This document shows, piece after piece, positions 9,491 to 17,697 of a stretch of DNA of 64,000 nt; within the stretch, counting starts at the first letter, position 1, and each line of letters opens with the position of its first letter. The notes beneath the pieces are model-generated. The model was not told the DNA's origin and did not search any database. It was given only the letters and a program-made list of their open reading frames with translations. The stretch covers positions 1-64,000 of the forward strand of contig CAXXFI010000002.1 in the NCBI GenBank assembly GCA_963665155.2, read 5' to 3'. The position numbers and the translations under genes are program-made. This stretch comes from UBA1141 sp963665155 (GTDB lineage Bacteria; Chloroflexota; Dehalococcoidia; Lucifugimonadales; UBA3495).

Positions 9491-10728
9491 TGGAACACGT
9501 CACCATACCAGGTGGGCACCGTTGGGAGCTAGAGGATGGATCAGCCCTCGAAGTGCTAGATACTGATTGGTCACAATCTGGCCGCCTTTACGTCAACCTG
9601 CGGTCGCTGGGAGAGGGCGGATTCCTTGGCGGCGGAAGACTTGAACTATCAAGCAGTGGCGAACGTTACAAAATAGCCAAGGAAATTGCCAGCCACAATG
9701 GAGCCAACCCACAACATTGGAATGATGTCTTGCTGTCAGTCTGGAGCAGCCTGGACGAACAGCGCCGGAGCGGAATAGAGCGGTTTGCTCCGGTTAATCT
9801 GTCCGAGTACGACGAGCCAGAGCCGATGCGGTACACCATCGAAAATATGGTGCCGGAATTGGTGACCACCGAGTGGTTCGGGGACAACGGCCAGTGCAAG
9901 TCGATTCTAGTAGGCGCTATGGCGACGTGCATCCCGATGGGTTTCGATTTTCTCGATTTAGCCACAGACATGGGGCCAACAGTGATTCTTGACTGGGAAT
10001 TGAACCAGGACATCACCTTGGGGCGGTTGTACAAGATTGCGCGTGGTTATGGCCTCAACCGCCTACCTGGCATCTATTACCAGTCAATGTCTTCCCCCTT
10101 GGGTGCAAATCTTCCCGACATCATGGCTTGGTGCGAAAATATCCAGCCTTCATTGGTATGTGTGGACAGCATGGGTCCAGCATCCGGCGGCGACCCCGGT
10201 GACCATGCCAAGGTCATCGAATTGATGTCAAAACTTCGGCATATCAAAGCAACATCTCTGGTAGTTGACCACCAGAGCAAGCCAAGCGGCGCACAAACCT
10301 ATTCATCCAAACGTTCCTTTGGTAGCGGGTATAAAGGACATTTGGCCCGGTCTAGCATCCAAGTAGAGATGGTTTCAAACGTTCCCGGCAAAGCGTCTGT
10401 GATTCTACGGCACCAGAAAAACAATTTCGGCCCCAAGCTGCCCCCGTTGGCTGTCCATGTCATCTTCGAAATTGACACCATCCGGTTTCAGCTTGCCGAC
10501 ATCAACGAGCCGGAGTTCCAAGACACCGCTGATATTCCCAATGATTTGAAAATAGAGCGGTACTTGCAAGCCGCTGGCCAAGGAACCAAGAAAGAGATTA
10601 TGAAAGAAACTGGCATCACAATCTCCGGCACGTTTGACAATGCGATTACCAAGATGCGCAAAGCGGGGAAAATCCCAAAGAGTCTAGAGCGAACGGAAGG
10701 CGAGAATCGAATATATCGACTCTCATAA
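9490..10728 (+). CDS. RepA-like AAA ATPase with C-terminal winged helix
   Basis: RecA-fold ATPase of the RepA/AAA_25 type that pairs with Prim-Pol proteins in phages and plasmids and probably acts as the replicative helicase or loader. Start: ATG 9490 overlapping the primase stop, with GAGG at 9481-9484; GTG 9484 is an alternative. The P-loop reads GDNGQCKS, so the usual Gly before the Lys is Cys. Walker B is PSLVCVDSMGPA and a further motif is SLVVDHQSK. The last about 65 residues (KIERYLQAAGQGTKKEIMK onward) form a winged-helix DNA-binding domain. The altered P-loop may reduce or abolish activity, fitting decay of the element. Confidence 0.72.
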   Translation: MEHVTIPGGHRWELEDGSALEVLDTDWSQSGRLYVNLRSLGEGGFLGGGRLELSSSGERYKIAKEIASHNGANPQHWNDVLLSVWSSLDEQRRSGIERFAPVNLSEYDEPEPMRYTIENMVPELVTTEWFGDNGQCKSILVGAMATCIPMGFDFLDLATDMGPTVILDWELNQDITLGRLYKIARGYGLNRLPGIYYQSMSSPLGANLPDIMAWCENIQPSLVCVDSMGPASGGDPGDHAKVIELMSKLRHIKATSLVVDHQSKPSGAQTYSSKRSFGSGYKGHLARSSIQVEMVSNVPGKASVILRHQKNNFGPKLPPLAVHVIFEIDTIRFQLADINEPEFQDTADIPNDLKIERYLQAAGQGTKKEIMKETGITISGTFDNAITKMRKAGKIPKSLERTEGENRIYRLS

Positions 10729-10731
10729 AAG

Positions 10732-10875
10732 CTACCTCACTACCTCACCTCACATATATATATATGAGGTATGAGGTAGGTACCACTTTCACTAGTTGTG
10801 GTACCTCCTACCTCATAGCGTGAATTAGGTAATCCCGCCACACGATGTGAGGTTGATGAGGTAGAAAGTGAGGTA
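10732..10875 (+). repeat. cluster of direct and inverted TGAGGTA / TACCTCA repeats
   Basis: Non-coding block directly after the RepA-like gene. The 7-mer TACCTCA or its complement TGAGGTA recurs about eight times, with some variants, in both orientations around a (TA)n core at 10754-10764. An 8-bp inverted pair GGTACCAC/GTGGTACC lies at 10789-10816 region. Iterons in this position often are replication origins or Rep-binding sites; that function is inferred from context. Confidence 0.6.
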
Positions 10876-11018
10876 TATCCAAATGATGGGAACAAACACC
10901 ATCTGAGTGCACAGATAGGAAACCTTAGGGGAAGGCGGCAAACGAATGTTTAGGACACCAAATCAAAGCTAAATGAAGGGGTTTTACATACGCGTCAAGT
11001 TGTTGGCCCGAATAGAAC

Positions 11019-11465
11019 ATGATTGAATCTACCGCAGATACAAACAAGCCAGTTAAGCGCCAATCAATGTTGGGGAACATGAACGCCGTTGTATCCGGTG
11101 ACACGTCCCCCATATTGGTGGCTAGACTGGCGAAAGACCTAAAAGACCAGTGGCAGGACGGATTCCTGCGGGATTTCCCCTGGTTGGCAGACAGCGATTC
11201 TTGGGTTGTTGACTTGTTTTGGGAGAAGCTCGCCCAATATAGGTTGGCCCGCAGGCATTGTGCCCGGAACGGTGGAGACTACCGCAAAGACGGTAGTGTC
11301 AGACCCGCAGCGGCACGGGCAGACAAAATGTGGGTAGGCTTGATGCAGTTGTTGGACAAGCTCGGAGGAACCCCGGCTTCAAGATTTTCAATGGGACTGA
11401 AAGCTATGGAAGCTGAGGATTTGGCAGCGCGAGCCGCCAAACTTCGAAGTGACAATGTTATCTAA
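11019..11465 (+). CDS. phage terminase small subunit-like protein
   Basis: 148-residue helical protein immediately before the terminase large subunit frame. The order (small subunit, then large) and the features DKMWVGLMQLLDKLGGTPASR plus a basic N-terminus fit the P27-type small terminase, which recognises phage DNA for packaging. ATG 11019 lacks a strong ribosome site. Its stop at 11463-11465 overlaps the proposed large-subunit ATG at 11455. Assignment is mainly by context. Confidence 0.55.
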   Translation: MIESTADTNKPVKRQSMLGNMNAVVSGDTSPILVARLAKDLKDQWQDGFLRDFPWLADSDSWVVDLFWEKLAQYRLARRHCARNGGDYRKDGSVRPAAARADKMWVGLMQLLDKLGGTPASRFSMGLKAMEAEDLAARAAKLRSDNVI

Positions 11466-13301
11466 CGAGACCTTGGCAGAGTACATGTCTGACCCAACGC
11501 TATTTGTCTTGGAGCAAATCCGGCTCTAGGACGGCCGCACCATTGGCGACGCCATAGGGAACGACCAGTGGGTAGTCGACAATGTGCTGCGCCCGATATT
11601 CGCCACCAACGATGACGGGCTGCCATTGTATCCCACGGTGTTTATAGAAATGGGCAGAGGCTCTTGGAAAACCGGAGCCGTCGCCGCCGTCGCTATGGCC
11701 GAAGCCTTGTTATTTCCATCAACCGAAGTTGTGTGTGTCGCCGCTGATGTGGAACAAGGTCAGATCATATTGGACAACATCAAGGGATATTTGGCCAGGA
11801 ATGAAGACTTACGGGCATCGTTCAAGCAGACGAAAGAAGTATTCAACGTGCCCGGCAACGGGAGCCGGATAAGAGTCCTAAGCTCTGACCTTGCGAGCGC
11901 CTATGGCCTGTTTGGCACCCATGCCCGAACCCGCCTGGTGCTGGAAGAATTGGCGGTCTGGCCAGATCGGGGCCAGGAATTGTTCGGCGCATTGTATAGC
12001 GCCACCGGGAAAGTGCCAAACGCGCAGACCCTTATCTTGTCCAACGCTGGGTTTGATGCGGAAAGAAGCTGGCAATACTCGGTTAGGGCTGATGCGGAGC
12101 GTGAAGGCTGGTTATATTCTCCAGAAGGAGTAATAGCGTCGTGGTTGTCGCCAGCGTGGATCGAACGAATGCAAAGGACGTAACCCCCGGCACGTTCGAG
12201 CGCTTGATACTCAATCGGTGGGTCGCCCAGGGCGGCGATTTTGTCACGAGGGAGCAATTGGCCCAGTGTATAGACCCTGACCTTCTCCCCTGCCATCAGG
12301 GATACGACGGCCCATACTTCGGCGGGTTGGACTTGGGCCTTGTCAAAGACCGGACTGCCTTGGCGATAGTCCACATGGCGGATGGGCAGGTCGTGTTAGA
12401 CGAACTCCAAGTATGGCAAGGCAGCAAGGGGGCACCGGTGTCGATTGAAGAGGTGGAAACCGCCTTGGTTGACGCTGACCGCCGCTATGCCAACCTGAGG
12501 GTCAGCGTTGACCCATGGCAGTTGCAAAGCACCATTCAAAAGCTCCGGGGCCAGATGCGCATTGAGGAGTTCACGTTTACCGCAACATCAATAGCCCGGT
12601 TATCGGAAACTCTTTTTGAAGCAATCACGGGCCGGTCATTGAGGCTGTACCCAGACGAGGCATTAGAAGCCGAGATTCTTGGCCTCAGGACAGTGCAAAC
12701 TGCTGCAGGCTGGAGAGTAGACCATGGCAAGCGTGGGTTCAGCGACCGGGCGATGGCCTTGGGACTGGCCATATTGGCGGCCAGTACCTCGCCAATTGGG
12801 CCGGGCATCTACTTTGGCAACGAACCCGCCTTGACCCGAATGGCAAAAGCAAAACTGTTGAATAAAGGGAGCGTCAAAATGGAGCAGAAACAACCTGCAG
12901 TGAAAATTCTGGCCCACACCAAACATGAATACAGCGTGCCGGGAGCCGGTGGGGATTACTATCGATTCCTGGCGGATGAAGAGACGTGGGTGCCCCAGTA
13001 TATCGGAGACATGTTGGTGGCGTCGCACCCAGACAAGCTGGAAATCGTTGCCCGATGGCTCCCCGACGATGATATCCCGGTTGTGGAGCCGCCCAAGGCA
13101 CGGCCACCGCAGTTGGTTACCCTTCAATGGCATGGATTAACCCAGGGCCGTTGGCGGAATTCAACCGGCGAGCTTATGTGGCTACAAACGGACGACCAGC
13201 TTGAATTGCCGGAAACCGAGGCCAAGGCTCTAAAAAAGGCCTACCCAAATTCCTTGAGGGAAGTATCGCGGCGTCAAGAAGTTGAAGAGGTGACGGCCTA
13301 A
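11455..13301 (+). pseudogene. terL: phage terminase large subunit, nonsense plus frameshift
   Basis: DNA-packaging motor of a tailed phage. The frame starts at ATG 11455, meets an in-frame TAG at 11527-11529, then runs to about 12170 with the ATPase domain: FIEMGRGSWKTG (Walker A with Trp where Gly is expected) and LVLEELAVWPD (Walker B-like). A frameshift near 12168-12176 moves the rest to another frame, which holds the RNase H-like nuclease (GGLDLGLVKDRTALAIVH) and the DHGKRGFSDRAMALGLA motif. Three separate lesions make this a clear pseudogene. No portal, capsid or tail genes follow, so only the packaging end of a prophage survives. Confidence 0.8.
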
Positions 13302-13600
13302 TGATCACAACTACAGTCCAAGACGAGCTAATCGCAATTGACGCAGCCATTCAGGCGCATTCCGTGGTATTGGCTGATTCGTACGTCGCCAGCGAGGTTG
13401 CCAAGTCCGAAGGCGACACAAAGGCATTAGCCGCTGCACAAGCCCGTATTGCCCGAGCACTTGAGGCCATGCAGCCACTCCGCCAACAACGTGAAGACCT
13501 GGCGGCACAGGCGCAAGCTGAGAACGCGGCCAGGCAGAGGGCAAACAAAGAGATACGGCTTCACCGATTCCAGGTTGGATATCGAAATAAATATCGTTAA
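13301..13600 (+). CDS. coiled-coil protein, 99 aa
   Basis: Starts at ATG 13301, overlapping the terminase stop by one base. The product is mainly helical with heptad-like Ala/Leu/Glu/Gln repeats (about residues 45-85: ALAAAQARIARALEAMQPLR and following). No enzyme motif. It could be a small phage head or scaffold-associated protein. Its last about 20 codons enter a region of different composition, so the 3' end may be a junction with foreign sequence. Confidence 0.5.
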   Translation: MITTTVQDELIAIDAAIQAHSVVLADSYVASEVAKSEGDTKALAAAQARIARALEAMQPLRQQREDLAAQAQAENAARQRANKEIRLHRFQVGYRNKYR

Positions 13601-14039
13601 TGGGGGCACGCCAGATGCCGGAGTTAACGTCCTCCATCGTGATTTGCTGATTCTGACCATCCCCAAGGCCGTAGACCTGGCGAGATTGATCAGCAATACG
13701 CCTAAGTCGATGATGGGGATTGTAAAAAAGGATATCATCCTGAATAAAATCCGCGATAATTGCGATAGTAAAAGATTCGATATCTCTGAACTCAATCCAC
13801 AATTGCGGGACAAAATTTCGAAAATCAACCCCGTTACGTAACCCCTTTTCTTCAAGTGAACGAGGGACTGAACATCCGGTGCAGCCCTACTACCTTCTGG
13901 TTGTGGATGCCTCCCCACCTGTTAGGGTACTCCTCCAGTAGCTTCGAAGTCTTCAGTGACCCCTTTTGGCTGCCTCCGGCTAATTGAGCGGTGTGTTAGT
14001 CCCAGAGCGTCGTCAAGCTCAGGGCGAAACTCATGCACG
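13601..14039. other. AT-richer orphan stretch, no assignable gene
   Basis: From about 13570 to 13840 composition is more AT-rich than the surroundings and frames stay open on both strands, but no product is recognisable. The plus frame ending at 13841 contains RDLLILTIPKAVDLARLI; the minus frames are equally unrecognised. From 13850 to 14039 nothing coding is seen. It may be the scar of an insertion between the prophage block and the transposase fragment. Confidence 0.3.
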
Positions 14040-14183
14040 TACTCAGCGACGACGATTCAGCAAGCTGAAACACCAGCCATCCGGCATGGCGTACCGGCCG
14101 TCCTCCGATTTTGATCAGCCTGGTCTGAAGACTGGTTAGCAACCAGCGCTTCATACCCTCCAGCAGGTTGTAAGCCAGGACTC
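14040..14183 (-). pseudogene. C-terminal fragment of a DDE transposase
   Basis: On the minus strand the frame reads AYNLLEGMKRWLL, then a Leu/Arg/Gln stretch, then GGRPVRHAGWLVFQLAE. This matches the conserved end of IS1380/IS4-type transposases (AYNLL..FKR, ..LVR..GR). No catalytic DDE residues remain. The fragment lies just before the promoter of the recombinase operon. Confidence 0.5.
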
Positions 14184-14200
14184 AAATGGGTAACGAGCGC

Positions 14201-14230
14201 TTGACTGTGTGCATGAGAACTCGGTATAAT
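14201..14230 (+). promoter_or_regulatory. sigma-70-type promoter for the serine recombinase operon
   Basis: TTGACT at 14201-14206, an 18-base spacer, and a perfect TATAAT at 14225-14230. The next ATG (14237) begins seven bases after the -10 box, where transcription would start, so the mRNA is probably leaderless. This is among the best promoter matches in the window. Confidence 0.7.
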
Positions 14231-14236
14231 CTGTGC

Positions 14237-14416
14237 ATGGGAACCCTGCGCGATAAACTATCACAAGCAGCCAAGTCTCACTCCATAATCAGGCATGTTT
14301 GCCCCGAATGTGGGCAGAGTTTTATGGCAATTAAGATTCAGAGGTATGACAAACGGGCTTGCCAAGTTCGAGCCTACAGAAGACGCAAAAAAAGTGCACA
14401 GGAAGGTAACGAATGA
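14237..14416 (+). CDS. small zinc-finger-like protein, 59 aa
   Basis: ATG 14237 is chosen because it sits at the expected transcription start of the promoter upstream; an in-frame ATG at 14186 lies upstream of the promoter. The protein has HVCPECGQSFMAIK with a CxxC pair, a later Cys (RACQVR) and a basic C-terminal tail (YRRRKKSAQ), suggesting a zinc-stabilised DNA-binding protein. It overlaps the recombinase start by ATGA, so it probably helps recombinase action or controls it. Confidence 0.6.
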   Translation: MGTLRDKLSQAAKSHSIIRHVCPECGQSFMAIKIQRYDKRACQVRAYRRRKKSAQEGNE

Positions 14417-16020
14417 GGGCAGCTATCTTCACCAGGGTGAGCACAGCACATCAGGCAGAAGAGGATAAGGTATCTCTGGCCTTCCAGTTGGCCGATATCG
14501 AGGCTTACTGCGAGTCGAAGGGCTATACCATCGTCGGGGAACGGCCATACTACCAAGACCCTGGATTCTCGGGCGCATCCAAACGTCGTCCCGCTTTCCA
14601 ACGCATGCTCAAGGACGCACAGCAAGGACTCTTTGACGTGATAGTAGCCTGGAAATCCGACCGGCTATCCCGTGGCATGTACCCGGCTGCGTTGCTCATG
14701 GAGGCGATAGAAGGCACCGATATCACCATCGAGGCGGTCAAGGATACGATTGACTTGAACACCTTCGGCCTGCTCGCCGCCGTTGGGAAAATAGAATTAG
14801 ACAATATCCGTGAGAGGGCCAGGATGGGAGCCAAAGGCCGCGCTAGCAAGGGCAAGATAGCCGGGGTAGCCAAGTACGGCTACGCAATTGGCCAAGACCC
14901 CAAGCCTGTCATTGTTGACGAAGAGGCCGTTAACGTTCGGCGTATGTTCGCGGAGTACATTGGCGGTCAGGGCTGCCGGAGCATCGTAAGGGGCCTCTCC
15001 GGTGACGGTATCCTGACACGCAACCGCAACGAATGGAGCGCATCCAGGGTATGGGATATAATCAGCAACCCCGCCTATGTTGGCCGGGGAGTGTTTGGTA
15101 GAAAGCGGTATTTCATGAAAGACGACGGTGAGCGCGCCGTGAAGCACTCTAAGACTATGCCACAAGACACTTGGACAACGGTTGAGTACCCCCGAATCAT
15201 CGACGACGCGACCTATGAGAAGGCACAACATGAGCGTAAAAATCCATCCAGACAAAGTTACCGGAAGGATCGACGCCACCAGGCCAGTTACCTGCTGAGG
15301 GGCATGCTGTGGTGCGGTCACTGCGGCAAGCGATACACCACACAGGCCTCTTACCAAGTCCAGTACCGAACTAAGAAGGATGGCATCAAGGTCAGAACAC
15401 CCACAGACCAACTTCGCACCAAATATGTGTGTACACGGGGCATAAGGCCCAACACCGATTGCCCGACCACCTATATCTACGGCAAGGCCATTGAACCGAT
15501 TGTCTGGAAAGCGGTGGTGGACTTTCTGACCAACCCGGAGGAAGTCAAAGCCCTAATCAACGCTCGGGAGCACGACCTCCGGGATGGGGGAATGATGGCT
15601 GAGTTGGGGAAAGCTCGGGGACAGATGGAAGCCGTTGAATCCGAAAAGGGCCGGGCCTTCCAACTATTCCAAAAAGGTTATGTTTCTGAGGGCGAGTTAG
15701 ATATTCGCATGAAAGGGATCACCGAGCCGTTGGAGTTCTTCGGAGATGAAGTTTATCGGTTGGAAACTGAGGCCAGCCAAATTGCCACCGCTTTAGAGCA
15801 TCTACAGGATTTAATGACGGTTAGCGCGGAGATTACCAGCCGCCTGGACACCATGACGGATGAAGACAAGGCCGAGGTGATGCGGAACATCGTCGACCAT
15901 GTTACGGTGGAGGACAAAGGGCAATTCCAGGTAGTATTAGCCTTGGAACCCGTTTATGACCAGCTACCACGACTGGGATTCTGGCGCAGGAGTTTGTGGG
16001 GCGGCCCGGATGCTCATTAG
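14413..16020 (+). CDS. large serine recombinase (integrase/resolvase family)
   Basis: 535-residue large serine recombinase. Order: resolvase domain with the catalytic serine in IFTRVSTAHQ near residue 10, KSDRLSRG and the DNIRERARMG helix; recombinase domain (KYGYAIGQDPKP, GVFGRKRYF); zinc ribbon (LWCGHCGKRYTTQ with later Cys of YVCTRG and DCPTTY); C-terminal coiled coil. Such enzymes integrate phages or mobilise elements between att sites. Its place at the right edge of the prophage-like block fits an integrase. Start at the ATGA overlap with the zinc-finger gene. Ends with TAG. Intact. Confidence 0.93.
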   Translation: MRAAIFTRVSTAHQAEEDKVSLAFQLADIEAYCESKGYTIVGERPYYQDPGFSGASKRRPAFQRMLKDAQQGLFDVIVAWKSDRLSRGMYPAALLMEAIEGTDITIEAVKDTIDLNTFGLLAAVGKIELDNIRERARMGAKGRASKGKIAGVAKYGYAIGQDPKPVIVDEEAVNVRRMFAEYIGGQGCRSIVRGLSGDGILTRNRNEWSASRVWDIISNPAYVGRGVFGRKRYFMKDDGERAVKHSKTMPQDTWTTVEYPRIIDDATYEKAQHERKNPSRQSYRKDRRHQASYLLRGMLWCGHCGKRYTTQASYQVQYRTKKDGIKVRTPTDQLRTKYVCTRGIRPNTDCPTTYIYGKAIEPIVWKAVVDFLTNPEEVKALINAREHDLRDGGMMAELGKARGQMEAVESEKGRAFQLFQKGYVSEGELDIRMKGITEPLEFFGDEVYRLETEASQIATALEHLQDLMTVSAEITSRLDTMTDEDKAEVMRNIVDHVTVEDKGQFQVVLALEPVYDQLPRLGFWRRSLWGGPDAH

Positions 16021-16167
16021 TAGCTCGTCGCCATGCAGCCATTGGTAACTGAATCCAGGTAACCGCTTTCGACAAAAGGACAGCAGACAAAGCATCAGCA
16101 GAATAAGAGTGGGCAGCTCCTAGAGGTTGTCGTGCGACCCATCGCGCCCTAGTATTACAACGTCAGT

Positions 16168-16350
16168 TCAGGGAGGGATGTGGGGTGATGCCCGCATGGC
16201 GGCGCGGCGCTTGGCATGGGAGCGTTTGGCCCGTTCGTTACTGTCCTGCGTATCCTCAAGCCACCGCAGCAACTCGGTTGGCCCGAACCGTTCCCGGGGC
16301 AGCATTTCCCGCACCACCCGGTAGACCTGCGGCCTCGTGATCCGGGGCAT
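16168..16350 (-). CDS. IS701 second frame / transposase C-terminal extension, copy A
   Basis: 60-codon frame overlapping the transposase end in the +1 frame. It begins MPRITRPQVYRVVREMLP and looks like the natural C-terminal domain of the transposase rather than an independent gene. The junction is a G6A5 run, GGGGGGAAAAAG, directly before the ATG. The extension could be reached by slippage at this run, or translated separately since the G-rich run can act as a ribosome site. Alternatively the element has a fixed one-base insertion. Copies A and B differ by one residue here (SHAKRR versus SRAKRR). Confidence 0.45.
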   Translation of the reverse strand: MPRITRPQVYRVVREMLPRERFGPTELLRWLEDTQDSNERAKRSHAKRRAAMRASPHIPP

Positions 16351-17539
16351 CTTTTTCCCCCCAAGCCTGTTGCAGGCTCAGCAGAAAAGCTCCGCCCAGC
16401 AGGCACAGGGCCACGTGGTGATGCCAGCCAGCCCAGGTGCGGGTCTCGTACTCGTCCAGGCCTACGTCGCTTTTCTCCGTCTCAAACTCCGTTTCTATAC
16501 GCCAACGGGAGCCTCCCACGTATGCCAGGGTCTCCAACGGGGTATCCTCCGGAGCATTGGACAGGTAGTAGCGGGGTTCGCTGCCGTCCCGGTTCCGGCG
16601 GTAGACGGCCCAGTGGATTTCGCCGGGCTTGCGCCTGCTGGTCGGTCGCACCCTCTGGGCGCTGAAAAGGTAGCTGCGTGGCCCCTGGCTTCCCTCGGCC
16701 ACCGTAATCTCACGCCAGGCCTCCTCCGGCAACTCGTCGCTGCGCTGCTCCATGGTCCGGCGCTGACCGTCTCGCAGCCTGGGTTTGCGGGGACGCCCGA
16801 ATCCCTGATACTCCGCACTGGTCCAGGCAGGCTCCGGCGGCCACACCGTAAAGCCGGACGGAACGTCCAGCACGTACCACATCCCCAAGGCCGCCAGGCC
16901 CTCCCGGAAGGACGGCGACATCCCGAAGGCGTCGTCCGCCGCGACCCATCCAGCCTTCAGGTGGCCCCGCTCCTGCGCCCGCCCCACCATCTCCAAGGCC
17001 AACTCCGTCTTGGACCGGTAGCCCTGCCTATCCTCCGGCACACCCGCCGCCTCACACCGGTCTTTGTCCGAGGTCCAACTCTCGGGCAGATACAGCCCCT
17101 TGTCCACCAATGCCCGTCCCAACGGGCTGACATAGGCCAGGAACATCCCCGCCTGGCAGTTGGCCACCTTCCCCAGCCTCCCGCAGTACTGCCGGGCCAC
17201 TCCCACCGACTTCCTCCCCTGCTTGGGAAAGTCGCTGCCGTCCAGCACCCACACCCCTTCCGGATGCTCCAGCCGGGTTCCCAGGTACTCCTGCAGCCGT
17301 CCTATAATCACCTCATCGTCCCAGGGAGAATCGGTGAGAAACCGCTGCATCCCTCGGGCTGACCCCGGAACCGTCTCCGACAGGTTCTCAGCGTTGCGCC
17401 GCTCCCCAGACTGTACCAGCAGGGCCTGGAGATAATGACCGCTGTGCTCCCGCGTCTCCCGGCGGCCAAACAGCGGCGCGAAGTAAGCGTGAAAATCCCG
17501 AAATGACCCGTACACCTGCTCGAAAGCTGCCGCATCCAC
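16256..17539 (-). CDS. IS701-family transposase, copy A
   Basis: 427-residue DDE transposase. Catalytic acidic residues are expected in GVWVLDGSDFPKQG, in WVAADDAFG and in the WRIETEFETEKSDVGLDEYE block, which is the YREK-like motif of this group. The protein reads GEKDAPDHEA at the end, while relatives would be expected to continue in the +1 frame (GEKMPRITRP), where a 60-codon frame is present. The protein sequence is identical to copy B, so the element moved recently. Confidence 0.9.
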   Translation of the reverse strand: MDAAAFEQVYGSFRDFHAYFAPLFGRRETREHSGHYLQALLVQSGERRNAENLSETVPGSARGMQRFLTDSPWDDEVIIGRLQEYLGTRLEHPEGVWVLDGSDFPKQGRKSVGVARQYCGRLGKVANCQAGMFLAYVSPLGRALVDKGLYLPESWTSDKDRCEAAGVPEDRQGYRSKTELALEMVGRAQERGHLKAGWVAADDAFGMSPSFREGLAALGMWYVLDVPSGFTVWPPEPAWTSAEYQGFGRPRKPRLRDGQRRTMEQRSDELPEEAWREITVAEGSQGPRSYLFSAQRVRPTSRRKPGEIHWAVYRRNRDGSEPRYYLSNAPEDTPLETLAYVGGSRWRIETEFETEKSDVGLDEYETRTWAGWHHHVALCLLGGAFLLSLQQAWGEKDAPDHEAAGLPGGAGNAAPGTVRANRVAAVA

Positions 17540-17697
17540 ATCCCCACCTCACCTGCCTATTCCCTCTCCAGCTACACAGTCATCCTATCAAACTAACTGA
17601 CGTTGTAATACTAGAACTCCGGCCGAAAAGTACCCTGACCTAGGCTGTCCCGATATACTGGGCAAGAGATTTAATAAATGGGTGTGGGAGGTTGAGG

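Larger units (their letters stand above)
16153..17610 (-). mobile_element. IS701-family insertion sequence, copy A (1458 bp)
   Basis: Bounded by inverted repeats TATTACAACGTCAGTT and its complement, and flanked by CTAG at 16149-16152 and 17611-17614, the 4-bp target duplication typical of IS701. Carries a 427-codon transposase and a short second frame. Copy B at 34268-35725 has the same length and differs by one base (plus-strand 16217 here versus 35661 there). Confidence 0.92.

Noticed and set aside
11527..11529. TAG recoded as an amino acid, together with the TAG at 23206
   Set aside because: Several intact genes end in TAG (2540, 16020, 31684), so a local nonsense mutation is simpler.
16337..17362. 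Long open frame of 341 codons opposite the IS701 transposase (and its twin at 34516-35541)
   Set aside because: Antisense shadow of a GC-rich gene, with repetitive Pro/Arg/His composition and no ribosome site.
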